A DNA stretch of 64,000 nucleotides from Allolobophora icterica (GCA_963556255.1 OY744607.1:56269789-56333788), one strand, 5' to 3'; shown: positions 21,205-32,930, counted from the first letter of the stretch. Numbers and translations are program-made. The notes: generated from the letters alone by a model not told the origin.

Positions 21205-21446
21205 ATTAGGCCTGCGTACGGGGAGACTAATATTGTAGAGCTAAACTGATCATTTGTTACGTAGCCTACGTGCGCGGTACGCGTACGTTAGAAGACTATA
21301 GTTATATTGAGGTTCTTTGGGAATGATCAGATAAACTTGTGGCATTTTTAACGTACGCCTACGGTGCGTGTACCGTGTACGTTATTTCTTAACGTAATTA
21401 CGGTACGCGTACGTTATTCCGGTAAGTAACGTACGGTCGCACTTTG
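21205..21446. mobile_element. CGTACG element, partial copy
   Basis: Reverse-complement match to the left half of the element at 2739-3345, including the GATCATT...CTTTGGGAATGATCAG word. It ends at CGGTCGCACTTTG, the same terminal repeat (reverse complement CAAAGTGCGACC). The other end is lost. Confidence 0.75.
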
Positions 21447-21599
21447 ATTCAAGTCACAATGTGGCGCTTTACTCACAATGACATCAAGCGCCACAAACTA
21501 CGACATTGTAAAGAACATTCTTTAATTGAAACCTTAAGCACAATAATAATGCAATAATTGTCGAAGCTTGTGAGGTTGTCAAATAGAAGGAAGTCGCAT

Positions 21600-21950
21600 T
21601 GAAAATAATGCAATAATTATATGCAGCAGGAAATCATGAACGTCGAGGCAGACAATCGAATGGGTTTTGAAGACCACTGGAGTACAAATAAGTATCCTTG
21701 GATTAATCCAGCAGAAGAAGCTTCATATTTCGAGCATGTGTTGGAGAAGAGTGGAGATTGTCTGGAGAAGGAGATAATCCAAGGCACAATCCCTGGATTA
21801 AGAGCTGAGGGAAGATCTAAAATGGTATGGATTGATAACTAGGACTGGATTCGCCCAATTATCGAAAAAGACAGGAAACAAAAGTGGGTGGAATAAAATT
21901 GTCCATGTGTGACCAATCGTCGGATTGAGGACGATTAAAGACAAGAAACA
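21600..21950 (+). mobile_element. RTE-type LINE ORF2 C-terminus
   Basis: From ATG 21621 the frame reads YFEHVLEKSGDCLEKEIIQG, then TIPGLRAEGRSKMVWIDN. After two stops it resumes with KWVE*NCPCVTNRRIEDD. This is the conserved tail of RTE/BovB-like and related endonuclease-reverse transcriptases (..GHVLR..CLEKEIIQG..PG.R.RGRP...W..N...NPRIEDG). The stop codons make it dead. It is the only RTE-type piece seen. Confidence 0.85.
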
Positions 21951-21978
21951 TAAGCACTGACCCTACAAATCCGACTTC

Positions 21979-23700
21979 ACTTCCTTTCTCCTACCCTCCA
22001 TTTCCTCTCTTCCTCCAACCCTCCATTTCCTCTCTTCCTCCAACCCTCCATCCCCTCTCTTCCTCCTAACCTCCATTTCCTCTCTTCCTCCAACCCTCCA
22101 TTCCCTCTCTTCCTCCAACCCTCCATTTCCTCTCTTCCTCCAACCCTCCATTTCCTCTCTTCCTCCAACCCTCCATTTCCTCTCTTCCTCCAACCCTCCA
22201 TTCCCTCTCTTCCTCCAACCCTCCATTTCCTCTCTTCCTCCTAACCTCCATTTCCTCTCTTCCTCCAACCCTCCATTCCCTCTCTTCCTCCAACCCTCCA
22301 TTTCCTCTCTTCCTCCAACCCTCCATTTCCTCTCTTCCTCCAACCCTCCATTTCCTCTCTTCCTCCAACCCTCCATCCCCTCTCTTCCTCCAATCCTCCA
22401 TTTCCTCTCTTCCTCCAACCCTCCATTTCCTCTCTTCCTCCAACCCTCCATTTCCTCTCTTCCTCCAACCCTCCATTTCCTCTCTTCCTCCTAACCTCCA
22501 TTTCCTCTCTTCCTCCAACCCTCCATTCCCTCTCTTCCTCCAACCCTCCATTTCCTCTCTTCCTCCAACCCTCCATTTCCTCTCTTCCTCCAACCCTCCA
22601 TTTCCTCTCTTCCTCCAACCCTCCATTTCCTCTCTTCCTCCTAACCTCCATTTCCTCTCTTCCTCCAACCCTCCATTCCCTCTCTTCCTCCAATCCTCCA
22701 TTTCCTCTCTTCCTCCAACCCTCCATTCCCTCTCTTCCTCCAACCCTCCATTTCCTCTCTTCCTCCAACCCTCCATTTCCTCTCTTCCTCCAACCCTCCA
22801 TTTCCTCTCTTCCTCCAACCCTCCATTTCCTCTCTTCCTCCAACCCTCCATTCCCTCTCTTCTTCCAACCCTCCATTTCCTCTCTTCCTCCAACCCTCCA
22901 TTTCCTCTCTTCCTCCTACCCTCCATTTCCTCTCTTCCTCCAACCCTCCATTTCCTCTCTTCCTCCAACCCTCCATTTCCTCTCTTCCTCCAACCCTCCA
23001 TTTCCTCTCTTCCTCCAACCCTCCATTCCCTCTCTTCCTCCAACCCTCCATTTCCTCTCTTCGTCCAACCCTCCATTTCCTCTCTTCCTCCAACCCTCCA
23101 TTCCCTCTCTTCCTCCAACCCTCCATTTCCTCTCTTCCTCCAACCCTCCATTTCCTCTCTTCCTCCTACCCTCCATTTCCTCTCTTCCTCCAACCCTCCA
23201 TTTCCTCTCTTCCTCCAACCCTCCATTTCCTCTCTTCCTCCAACCCTCCATTTCCTCTCTTCCTCCAACCCTCCATTTCCTCTCTTCCTCCAACCCTCCA
23301 TTCCCTCTCTTCCTCCAACCCTCCATTTCCTCTCTTCGTCCAACCCTCCATTTCCTCTCTTCCTCCAACCCTCCATTTCCTCTCTTCCTCCAACCCTCCA
23401 TTTCCTCTCTTCCTCCAACCCTCCATTTCCTCTCTTCCTCCAATCCTCCATTCCCTCTCTTCCTCCAACCCTCCATTTCCTCTCTTCCACCAACCCTCCA
23501 TTTCCTCTCTTCCTCCAACCCACCATTTCCTCTCTTCCTCCAACCCTCCATTTCCTCTCTTGCTTCTACCCTCCATTCCCTCTCTTCCTTCTACCCTCCA
23601 TTCACTCTCTTCCTCCTACCCTCCACTCCCTCTCTTCCTTCTACCCTCCATTCCTTTCTGCCTACTACCCTCCATTCCCTCTGTTCCTCCTACCCTCCAT
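21979..23700 (-). repeat. 25-bp VNTR, about 68 copies
   Basis: Unit of 25 bp around TTTCCTCTCTTCCTCCAACC, very uniform, with TTCCC, CCTAA, CCTAC and CGTCC variants. Since 25 is not a multiple of three, all three minus-strand frames read the same 25-residue period (MEGWRKRGNGGLEEERKWRV...) without stops. The largest such frame is 486 codons. I treat this as satellite, not gene. The top strand is pyrimidine-rich throughout, so the bottom strand is a long purine tract. Confidence 0.95.
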
Positions 23701-23724
23701 TTCATGTCTTCCTAAGTGGTTAAA

Positions 23725-23880
23725 GTGGTTTGGGTGAGCAGTGGGAACGCCAAAGCAGAGTTTTATTGGAACGCATGCGTTACCAGGGTTCTTGCATTGT
23801 GAGCAGTGGGAACGCAAGCAACGAATTTCGAGAGCAGTGGGAACGCCGTTCCCACGCGTTCCCACCCACTTTAAACCCTG
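23725..23880. repeat. GTGGGAACGC direct and inverted repeats
   Basis: AGCAGTGGGAACGC occurs three times (near 23739, 23801 and 23833) and inverted GCGTTCCCAC at about 23857. AGTGGTTTGGGTGAGCAGTG and CCACCCACTTTAAACC may be ends of a small TIR element inserted in the VNTR border, because VNTR-like units resume after 23882. Confidence 0.55.
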
Positions 23881-24079
23881 AAGTCTCTTCCTTCTACCCT
23901 CCATTCGCTCTCTACCTCCCTCCATTTCCTCTCTTCCTCCTTTTAAATTTCAAATTACTAATATTCTGTCTAATGTATAATATGAAGATAATTAAGATTT
24001 TACGGCACACTTTATATAATGGTCAGTGCCAATGGTCATTTTATTGGCAATACTAAGCTTCGGTACCGTTCGTAAATAA

Positions 24080-24500
24080 TTAGGCCTGCGTACGGGAAGA
24101 CTAATATTGTAGAGCTAAACTGATCATTTGTCATGTACGCGTACGGTACGCGGACATTACAAGACTATAGTTATATTGAGGTTCTTTGGGAATGATCAGA
24201 TAAACTTGTGGCATTTTTAACGTACGCGTACGTTATTTTTTTCGATAAGGTACGTAGGCCTATACGGTACGCCTACGTTATTCTGCTTTCTTCGTCAATT
24301 AAATGACCACTGGCACTGACCATCCTATAAAGTGTGCCGTAAAATCTTAATTATCTTCATATTATACATTAGACAGAATATTAGCAATTTGGAATTTAAT
24401 AGTTTAAAATATTATAGCAGAATATTAGCAATTTGGAATTTAATAGTTTAAAAGTAGAGATAATTGAACAGCCTGATGTAGGTAATGGTTAAAATAGTTT
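24080..24500. mobile_element. CGTACG element, second partial copy
   Basis: Repeats the 21205 sequence (TAGGCCTGCGTACGGG, ACTATAGTTATATTGAGGTT). It then continues into the AAATGACCACTGGCACTGAC interior shared with 3004-3060. The interior word AGAATATTAGCAATTTGGAA is duplicated in tandem (24373 and 24420). Confidence 0.7.
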
Positions 24501-24943
24501 ACGATCGCGTCTGGCCTAAATAACATTATTAAGCTATCCCTGCTGACCTTTATGTGTACGAAGGGCCGAAGGCAATCGAGGCACAGTAACAATTTCAAAT
24601 CGTCATTTTGCTTTCTTCGTCAGTTCCAGTAATCGTAAGTAATTGTAATAATAACCGAACACTTTTGTAGCGTCACTCAGAGCAGCGGCCCTTTAAAATT
24701 TAGCTATCTCGTTTTTTTATCATAATTATTACGAATTAAGTTTAAGAAATAACTTCAAATAAACTTGGATTAGAAGACTTATAGTCGGCTACAGAACAAG
24801 ATTATGATGAGTCGACAACCTGTAAAACGATTAGGCCTAGGCCTACTTTTCTGTTTTTTGTTGTCGAATATTAAGAACTAACTTTTCATTCTATTACATT
24901 ACATATATCCTCTTATGTAACATAACTTGTAGGCCCTATAGTG

Positions 24944-25016
24944 TTTGTTATAGAGTAAACTGAAATGTGTTAATACAATTAATGTATTAACACATTTCAG
25001 TTTACTCTATAACAAG
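24944..25016. repeat. Near-perfect long palindrome
   Basis: The 30 bases at 24947-24976 (GTTATAGAGTAAACTG...) are exactly complementary to 24984-25013. Pairing extends two or three bases outward and one inward, leaving a 5-7-nt AT loop. There are no mismatches in the core, which implies recent formation or a very small foldback element. Confidence 0.9.
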
Positions 25017-25289
25017 TGTAATATAATATGATCTTATAGAAGTTAGAACAAGTTTTAACAACACAATTAGAGTCCTGCAAAATCGACAAAAATGTAACGT
25101 TCTCTTCAAAAATTTGCTTCGGCTTCAGGTATGATTATAATTTCAGACAAACTTTTACACAGCATTCCAAAACATATTTAAGCACCACAAAATGCTGCTT
25201 TTATTGGCTTTAAGATGTTCTACAACTCAAGTACGAGCATCTACAATATAAACATTTTTTCGAGGGTAATACTCCCGAACCCTCACAGT

Positions 25290-25520
25290 TCTCACTTAAA
25301 GGGAAGGGGCTGGGGACGGGTGGGAAGGGTTTTGGAAGGGGAAGGCAGGGAAAAGGGTGGGGACGGGGCGGAACGGGAAGGCAGAGAATGGGAAGGTAAA
25401 AGTAAGTAAGTAAGTAAGCATATCCTTTATTAAGGTGAGGGGAATGGGCAAAAGGGGAGGGGAGGTAAGGATAGGGAAGCGGAGGACGGAAAGGGAGGGG
25501 ACGGTACGTGGATGGGAGGG
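25290..25520 (+). repeat. G-rich tract with many GGG runs
   Basis: Dense GGG/GGGG runs on the plus strand (GGGAAGGGGCTGGGGACGGG and so on), interrupted by (AAGT)n at 25398-25420. This is a strong G-quadruplex candidate. The open frames across it are compositional. Confidence 0.8.
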
Positions 25521-25567
25521 GTTTGCCTCGTCTTGATTTTGCCTCTGGCTACGGGCCTGCTTGGCAA

Positions 25568-25944
25568 CCTGTCAGCTCTGGCACCGTCAGTCCCTCTCAC
25601 CGTTAGTATTTGCAGCGTCAGCGATAGCAGCGTCAGCACTGGCATCGTCGACCTGCCAGTTCTGACACCGTCGGTTCTGACACTGTCGCTTCTGACGCCG
25701 CTACTCTGGCATTTGACATGGCGAGTTGTCCTCGGCAGCAGTATTTCCACCGAGACCTCCGATGGCGCCAACCACTGACCGAATGAAGCTCGTCACTAGA
25801 AGGATCACAGTTTCAGACGCTCCTTTCTTCATCAAACGAAGATGATCCAGTTGAACGTGGAAGAAGGTACGTTTGAGTTTTCGTAAAGATTTGCGATGAA
25901 TCCAGTAGAATCTAGGCCTAATTGTTTTGGCTGATTAGGCCTTC
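25568..25944. other. CTGACACCGTCGG-like degenerate repeat and possible donor
   Basis: Imperfect 12-18-bp words of the GGCACCGTCAG/CTGACACCGTC kind fill 25568-25700, with open frames on both strands. At 25866 a GAAGAAG|GTACGT donor-like site ends a short open stretch (SSSNEDDPVERGR). It is not assigned to a gene. Confidence 0.35.
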
Positions 25945-28500
25945 AGTTAAGAAAGTTGTTTAGTTAAAATGTGTTTTTTTTATTTAAGATACTTCTTTAG
26001 TCTAGATAGTTTTTAGTTAAGATTTTTCGTTAGTTAAGATAGTTCTTTAGTTAAGAAAACTTTTTTTATATGATAGTTCTTTTGTTAACAAATTTCTTCA
26101 GTTGAGATGGTTTTTAGTTAGGATGTTTTTTTAGTTAAGATAGTTGTTTAGTTAAGATGTGTCTTATAGTTAAGATAGTTTTTTAGTTAGGATAGTTGTT
26201 TAGTTAAGAAAGATGTTTAGTTAAGATTGTTAAGATAGTTGTTTAGTTAAGATAGTTCTTTAGTTAAGATAGTTCTTTAGCTAAGATGCGGTTTAGTTAA
26301 GATAGTTGTTTAGTTAAGATAGTTCTTTAGTTAAGATGCGGTTTAGTTAAGATAGTTGTTTAGTTAAGGTGTTGTTTAGTTAAGATGGTTTTTAGTTTAG
26401 ATAGTTTTTTAGTTAAGATGTATTTTAGTTAAAGTTAAGATAGTTCGTTATTTAAGGTAATTGTTTATTTAAGATAGTTTTTAATTTCAGATTTTTCTTT
26501 AGTTTAAGATAGTTCTTTAGTTAAGATATTCATTTATTTAAGATAGTTGGTTAAGATGTTTTTTGTCAAGATTTTTTTAGTAAAACAGTTCTCTAGTTAA
26601 GATAGTTCTTTAGGTAGGATAGTTTTTTAAGCTAAGATAGTTCTTTAGTTTAGATAGTTCTTTAGTTGCGACAGTTTTTAGTTAAGATAGTTCTTTAGTT
26701 AAGAAATTTCTTTAGCTATGATATTTCTTTAGATAAGATTGTTGTTTATATAAGATGTGTTTATTTTATTTAAGATGCTTGTTTAGTTTAGATAGTTTTA
26801 GTTAAGATATTTTCGTTAGTTAAGATAGTTCTTTAGTTAAGAAAACTTTTTTAGATAAGATAGTTCTTTAGTCAAGATAGTTCTTTAGTTGAGATGGTTT
26901 TAGTTAATATGTGTTTTTTAGTCAAGTTAGTTGTTTTTTTCAAGATGTGTCTTATAGTTGTTTAGTTCAGGTGGTTCTTTAGTTAAGATAGATCTTTAGT
27001 TAAGATGTGGTTGGTTAAAATAGTTCTTTAGTTAAGATAGTTGTTTAGTTAAGATAGTTGTTAAGTTAAGATGTGGTTTAGTTAAAATACTTCTTTAGTT
27101 AGGATAGTACGTTAGTTAAGATAATTGTTTAGTTCGGATTTTTTTAGTCAAGAGAGTTCTTTATTTAAGATAGATTTTTAGTTAAGATAGTTGTTTAGTT
27201 AAGATGTGGTTCTTTAGTTAGATAGATCTTTAGTTAAGATGTGGTTAGTTAAAATAGTTCTTTAGTTAAGATAGTTCGTTAGTTAAAATAGTTCTTTAGT
27301 TAAGATAGTTCTTTAGTTTTAGCTGTGTTTTTAGTTAAGATAGTTCTTTATTTAAGATAGATCTTTAGTAAAGGTAGTTGTTTAGTTAAGATATGGTTTA
27401 GTTAAAATACTTCTTTAGTTAAGATTATTTGTTAGTTAAGATAATTGTTTAGTTAAGATATTTTAATCAAGAGAGTTCTTTATTTAAGATATTTCTTTAG
27501 TTAAGAGACTTGTTTAGTTAAGACAGTTATTTAGTTAAGATGTGGTTTGGTTAAAATAGTTGTTTAGTTAAGACGGTTTTTAGTTGAGATAGTTTGTTAG
27601 TTAAGATGCGGTTTGGTTAAAATAGTTGTTTAGTTAAGATGGTTTTTAGTTTAGATAGTTTGTTAGTTAAGATAGTTCTTTAGTTAAGATGTGTTTTTAG
27701 TTAAGATAGTTCTTTATTTAAAATAGATCTTGTGTTAAGATGTGGTTTGGTTAAAATAGTTGTTAAGTTTAGATAGTTCGTTAGTTAAGATAGTTCTTTA
27801 GTTCAGATGTGTTTTTAGTCAAGAGAGTTCTTTAGCTAAGATAGTTTTTTTAGGTAAGACTGTTCTTTAGTTAAGAAAGTTCTTTAATTGAGATAGTTGT
27901 TTAATTAAGATATATCTTTTTAATTAAAATAATACTTTAGTTAAGATATTTATTTAGTTAAGATAGTTGTTTAGTTAAGATGTTGTTTAGTTAAGATAGT
28001 TTATATTTGAGATAGGTTCCTTAGATAAGATAGTTTTTAGTTAAAATATGTATTTAGTTAAGATAGTTGTTTGCTTAGGATGTGTTTTTAATAGTTAAGA
28101 TAGTTTTTTTAAGTTAAGATAGTGCTTTAGTTAAGATAGTGCTTTAGTTAAGATAGTTGTTTAGTTAAGATGTATTTTTAGTTAAGATAGTTGATTAGTT
28201 AAGATTTGTTTTTTAGTTAAGAGAGTGCTTTAGTTAAGATAGTTGTTTAGTTAAGATGTATTTTTAGTTAAGATAGTTGATTAGTTAAGATTTGTTTTTT
28301 TTAGTTAAGATAGTTCTTTAGTCGAGATAGTTTTTAGTTAGGATAGTTCCTTAGTTAAGTCAGTTCTTTAGTTAAGATAATTCTTTTGTTAAGATAGTTC
28401 TTTAGTTAAGATACTGTTTTAGTTAAGAAAGTTCTTTAGGTAATTTTTATTTAGTTAAGATAGTTCGGTGTTAAGATAGTTATTTACTTCAGATTGTTTA
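25945..28500 (+). repeat. 18-bp degenerate minisatellite, ~2.5 kb
   Basis: A GTTAAGATAGTTCTTTA-type unit of 17-18 bp is repeated well over 100 times with heavy drift and indels. The strand is strongly asymmetric: G, T and A only, with almost no C except in CTT. Multi-unit blocks recur (for example 28176-28230 and 28250-28300). Confidence 0.92.
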
Positions 28501-29539
28501 AACAAGAAGTTTAAAGTGTTTTCTTGTAGACATTGTTAGTTTTGCTGCAACAAAAATAGTAATTTAAACTGTAATCTTTTAATAATATAAATTAATACAA
28601 ATCGAGTAATTTATTAAAAATTCAATTGGAAACCAAAATCTACATTGGAAACCAATTGAGCAAAACGGTCCTATATCTTATTTGCAAACCACTTCCCCCA
28701 AAAATTATGGAAAACTCATTTAATTTTCCCGCCATTTTTTCATTTTTTCCCGCCTAGAAATAATACTTCAGTGCGGTCCAATATCGATATCTCTTAATAA
28801 TACTATGTGTAATGTCTGTGCCAAATTTTATGCTTGTATCACAAAATGCATAATCACAGCTTACATATTTCAGAGCTATGCCGCTATGCTACTACAATTG
28901 TCCATCATGAATAAGGTCAGCTACATGAATATGAAGTTATAAGTGTTAAGTATCGAAATCGAGATCAGGATCAGAATTGATATAGAATGGTTTATTTAAC
29001 CGTAATTATTTTACATAACCGAATTCTGCCATTCAGTAGCGAAACGTAGCTCTGTGTTAAATTTGTAGTTTGATTCATGATGTTTTGTTACATAAGAAAT
29101 ATAACCTGTCTGCGTTGCAGGTACGTTTTAGTTTTCTTGAAGATTTGCGACGAATCCAAAAGATTATCATTAGATGGGTTGGTGATGAAATCGTCAGGTC
29201 GTTTGGACGATGCTAAGTAGCGTAGATCAAGGTATTATCATTTGTAACTTAAGAAATTACGAGATTCGAACAATAATCGAAGATTGAAAAAAAATGAAAT
29301 CTAACATATATCTGATTACACTGTCTAATCAAACCATTATGCAAAGGTTGGATAAGCAACTCTGACCATTTCACAGTTCCTGGATCACTGGATCCATCTT
29401 AGCTCTCCGTTCTTCCGCTATCTTTTCATCTTCTTTTCTTCCAATCATCTTTTTAAAATGTACATTGTATGCTACAAGGATTTTTAATCGCAGTTGAGTA
29501 ACCTGTATCAATGTAGCGTTTCTTTAGCCTCGTCTTATA
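28501..29539. other. No gene seen
   Basis: AT-rich DNA. At 29115-29155 a GCAGGTACGTTTTAGTTTTC...GATTTGCGACGAATCC word repeats the one at 25863-25905 on the other side of the minisatellite. Confidence 0.4.
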
Positions 29540-29640
29540 GTAATAATAACAATCTTCGTTTATTATTTCTGACAAGTACGCAGTAAGATTACCTGATACA
29601 GTGGTAACAGACGATAACAAGTTTAAGAGGAGTCGGAGTC
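29540..29640. mobile_element. SINE/LINE tail fragment
   Basis: AATCTTCGTTTATTATTTC, GACAAGTACGCAGTAAGATTAC and AACAGACGATAACAAGTTTA match the tail of the SINE at 3425-3530 closely, without the tRNA-like head. Confidence 0.65.
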
Positions 29641-29658
29641 GCTTGCTCGCGCCATGGA

Positions 29659-30075
<417 letters not shown>

Positions 30076-30803
30076 TGGGTGTTAGGTGACCCTGTTGTTT
30101 TGTTTACGACGTTCCTTATTGATTTCCCGTTCTCTGTCGCTCGCTCACATTATGTTCATGTTGTTTACACCGATGTCAGACCGCCTGCCGGTCTACGGAT
30201 GTGTCTCTGTCGCACTCTTCCCGTGTCATTGTCTCCGTCTTTGTACTTGCAAGCCGGTCTGGCATTATGGACCTGCTTCCGCCAAGGTTTTTTCCACTGG
30301 AGTGGTTTTCCATGCACCGGATATAGGCAGTGCCCATACGACGCACATACGCACATGCACACATACATACACACGTACGCACACCTATACACACTTATGC
30401 ACACATACACACACATGCACACACAGTCGCACGGACACTGCATTCAGCAAAAGAGCAGAAAGGCCAACATACATATTATGTTCCCTTGATAACATGACAA
30501 CGCGTCCGAAGATATAGTAGACTGATCAGCAGAAAACTCAGGAATAACGGATTATAACAAAACAATCAATCAAAAGAAAATTAATAATAATCAGATTGCT
30601 ACATTTATTTCTTTATTTTTTATTTTAAATTATTATTTTTTGCTCCAAGGTACCTCATTAACTCAAACTTTACAAAAAATACAAAGAATTCTGGGATAGC
30701 TACAGCTCTCACAGAGCCAGCGGAGTAAAATGCCTTGGAAGGCAGTGGCATTGTTGTAATTATTAGGCTACCTTTTTTTCCGAGGCGCACAGGATTTCAA
30801 ATA

Positions 30804-31035
30804 TTAGAGAGCATTATGCTGCGATGGATAGCTTTCGTTGCTGTGCTGAGTGCCGAAACTGCTGTGAATAGCGATTGCGTTGAAGCATTGAATTGCAACA
30901 TATAAGCGCTGGTAGAGAAATGTAGTTTCTCTGCTGTCTCCAGTTATCTGGGCAAGGCGGTGACCGAGGCTGTTGAATATATCCATGCCTTCGTGATTAA
31001 TTGAGCCAAGAGTTTCGAAGACCAGGGGCACAAAG
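30804..31035 (-). pseudogene. Non-LTR retroelement ORF2 C-terminal remnant
   Basis: The minus strand reads PLVFETLGSINHEGMDIFNS, then LGHRLAQITGDSRETTFLYQ and RLYVAIQCFNA to a stop. P.VFET.G....G......LG.R.A..TGD.RE..FL.QR is a familiar C-terminal block of invertebrate L1/Tx1-like and related ORF2 proteins. It is cut at its 5' side by an ATT/ATC microsatellite. The stop is in place, but the rest of the protein is absent. Confidence 0.6.
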
Positions 31036-31177
31036 CAGAATGCTTATTATTAATATTATCATTATCATTATCACTGTTATTGTATTTATTTTTTATTTTT
31101 TACCCGAGGTAAGTGTAATGATAAATACATACATATATTCGTGCTCCAAAGATGGCACCACAACTGTTCACAAAGGA

Positions 31178-31179
31178 TC

Positions 31180-31252
<73 letters not shown>

Positions 31253-31319
31253 AATCGTCGTCGTCGTCATCATCATCATCATCATCATTATCATCATCAC
31301 CATAATCATCATCATCATC

Positions 31320-31389
<70 letters not shown>

Positions 31390-31473
31390 TATTATTATTA
31401 TTTCTATAATTATTATTATTATTATTATTATTATTATTTTTTGGCCCCGAGGTATACGAGGTATACAGGTATA

Positions 31474-31570
<97 letters not shown>
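31178..31570. repeat. (ATC)n and (ATT)n microsatellites
   Basis: ATC/TCG trinucleotide runs (31178-31389) are followed by ATT runs (31388-31437 and 31469-31569), separated by a short GAGGTATAC duplication. Frames of poly-His, poly-Ile, poly-Ser, poly-Asn and poly-Asp are artefacts. Confidence 0.95.
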
Positions 31571-31609
31571 ATGCATCAATTACGCGAACCCACACTCTCT
31601 CGGGGTGAC

Positions 31610-32179
31610 CTATACCCCGAAGTTGATCGTGTCCAGTGCTACGATCGACTTGGCTCTGTCGATGATCGACTCGATCAACTTTTTCGACTAGTCAACTAGT
31701 TGAGTCGGTCGACTTGACAAAAAGACGATCGATTTGGTCGACTTTTGTCGACTTGGACAGTTGGACTGTAGTCTGTTGGCCAGAATCGCACGCGATTATT
31801 GCTCTGCACGTTGTACTCGTGTATATAGGCCTTTAAGGTTATCGCTCACGAAACATAAATTCGGGGCCGGCTTTAGGCTAGGTATATGCTTGGAGCGCAC
31901 AATTTGGGGCGTCAGGTAGGTCTAAATACGGTAGTTTTGTCTTTGCACATAACAATTACGTCATTACATCAAGTCCGATGTTGTAGCAAAAATAGTAGGC
32001 GTTAAGTAAAATACTTTCATAGCCGAGTCAAGTCGAAGAAATATCGATCAATTCGACTTGTGAAAACGTTTGATCGACTGGACTTGCAAGTTGACCAAGT
32101 CAAAAGCTTTTCGACCAACTCGACTTGGCCGAGTTTCGACCGACTTGATCTACCAACTCGATCGAATACGGGATATAAG
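31610..32179. mobile_element. TIR element rich in GTCGACTTG words
   Basis: The left end is CTATACCCCGAAGTTGATCG and the right end (reverse complement) CTTATATCCCGTATTCGATCG. Both subterminal zones contain many GTCGACTTG/CCAAGTCGA words in opposite orientation. The interior is unique. It is the long form of the 111-bp element at 3993-4103. No transposase. Confidence 0.7.
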
Positions 32180-32734
32180 ACTTAGTATACAAGCCGAGAG
32201 CTCTAACGAATCGGGCACCGTGACTATAGTTAAGTTCACGCCATGGAGTTCTCAGCCAAGGAGGTCCTTGTAACTGCCATTGTCCATTCATCGCTACATA
32301 GAACATCCGTAATTGCCACGAAATCTGTGGAAGAACTTCAGTCTAAGATATCTTGGTCATCACACGTTAGTCAAATTTTAGCTCACAACACTCTAAATCC
32401 TATGTTAACAGTAACATTCCATCGGCTATGTATCGCAAACAGAGATGTTCACATACATTCATTTACAGCCAACTTCTCGAAAGATCGCTCCACAACTGTT
32501 CAAAGATCTCTCATATATAGGCCAACATCGATTTGATTGGAGCAGACAAACGCTTTTGTGAGGTAAAGGCGATACATTGTTTGTATAAACATAGGCCTCC
32601 AAGCCCCTATACATACATTACAACTTACAGATATCAATGTCAACCAAATATATTGCCGTACGTTACATATTACAATTACTATTACACATCCAATTGATTG
32701 TAATTAGTAACTTCTACTGCGCCGGTTCTAATGC
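32180..32734. other. No supported gene
   Basis: A 97-codon frame with a true ATG (32243-32536) has ordinary composition but no recognised domain, and no related sequence in the window. I leave it uncalled. Confidence 0.3.
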
Positions 32735-32930
32735 ACCGGGCATCAACCGATGGCACAACGAAACCAAGGGTAATCAGGTCAATATCCAGAAGATCAATCC
32801 GTAAGATAATGAATACAATAATGAATACGATATGTGAATACAATACGATGATGAATACAATTATTGTATTCGTAACTATACATGAATTATTATTACTGTT
32901 AGTAATAGCAAGACGTTTAGCAGATGTATT
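32735..32930 (-). mobile_element. LINE tail fragment
   Basis: GCATCAACCGATGG...CAATATCCAGAAGATCAATCCGTAAG matches the end of the LINE at 36337-36600, and it is followed by AT-rich ATGAATAC repeats. Confidence 0.5.

Larger units (their letters stand above)
20974..25559. mobile_element. 4.6-kb hAT-bounded composite
   Basis: The ends are CAGGCCCGTAGCCAG and, as reverse complement, CAGGCCCGTAGCCAGAGGC, followed inward by GGCAAGACGAGGC-type words on both sides. The target-site duplication CTTGGCAA is perfect (20966-20973 and 25560-25567). It contains two CGTACG-element pieces, an RTE LINE end, a 1.7-kb VNTR, a long palindrome and a G-rich tract. Internal material was probably added after the original, shorter element inserted. 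Confidence 0.9.

Noticed and set aside
22066..23526. 486-codon minus-strand frame (MEGWRKRGNGG... repeats)
   Set aside because: It is the translation of a 25-bp VNTR; the other two minus frames encode the same repeat, so openness carries no information.
31001..31699. 232-codon frame with poly-His and poly-Ile
   Set aside because: Runs across ATC and ATT microsatellites; composition is repeat-driven.
32243..32536. 97-codon ATG frame
   Set aside because: No recognised domain, no splice context and no paralogue in the window; a chance frame is likely.
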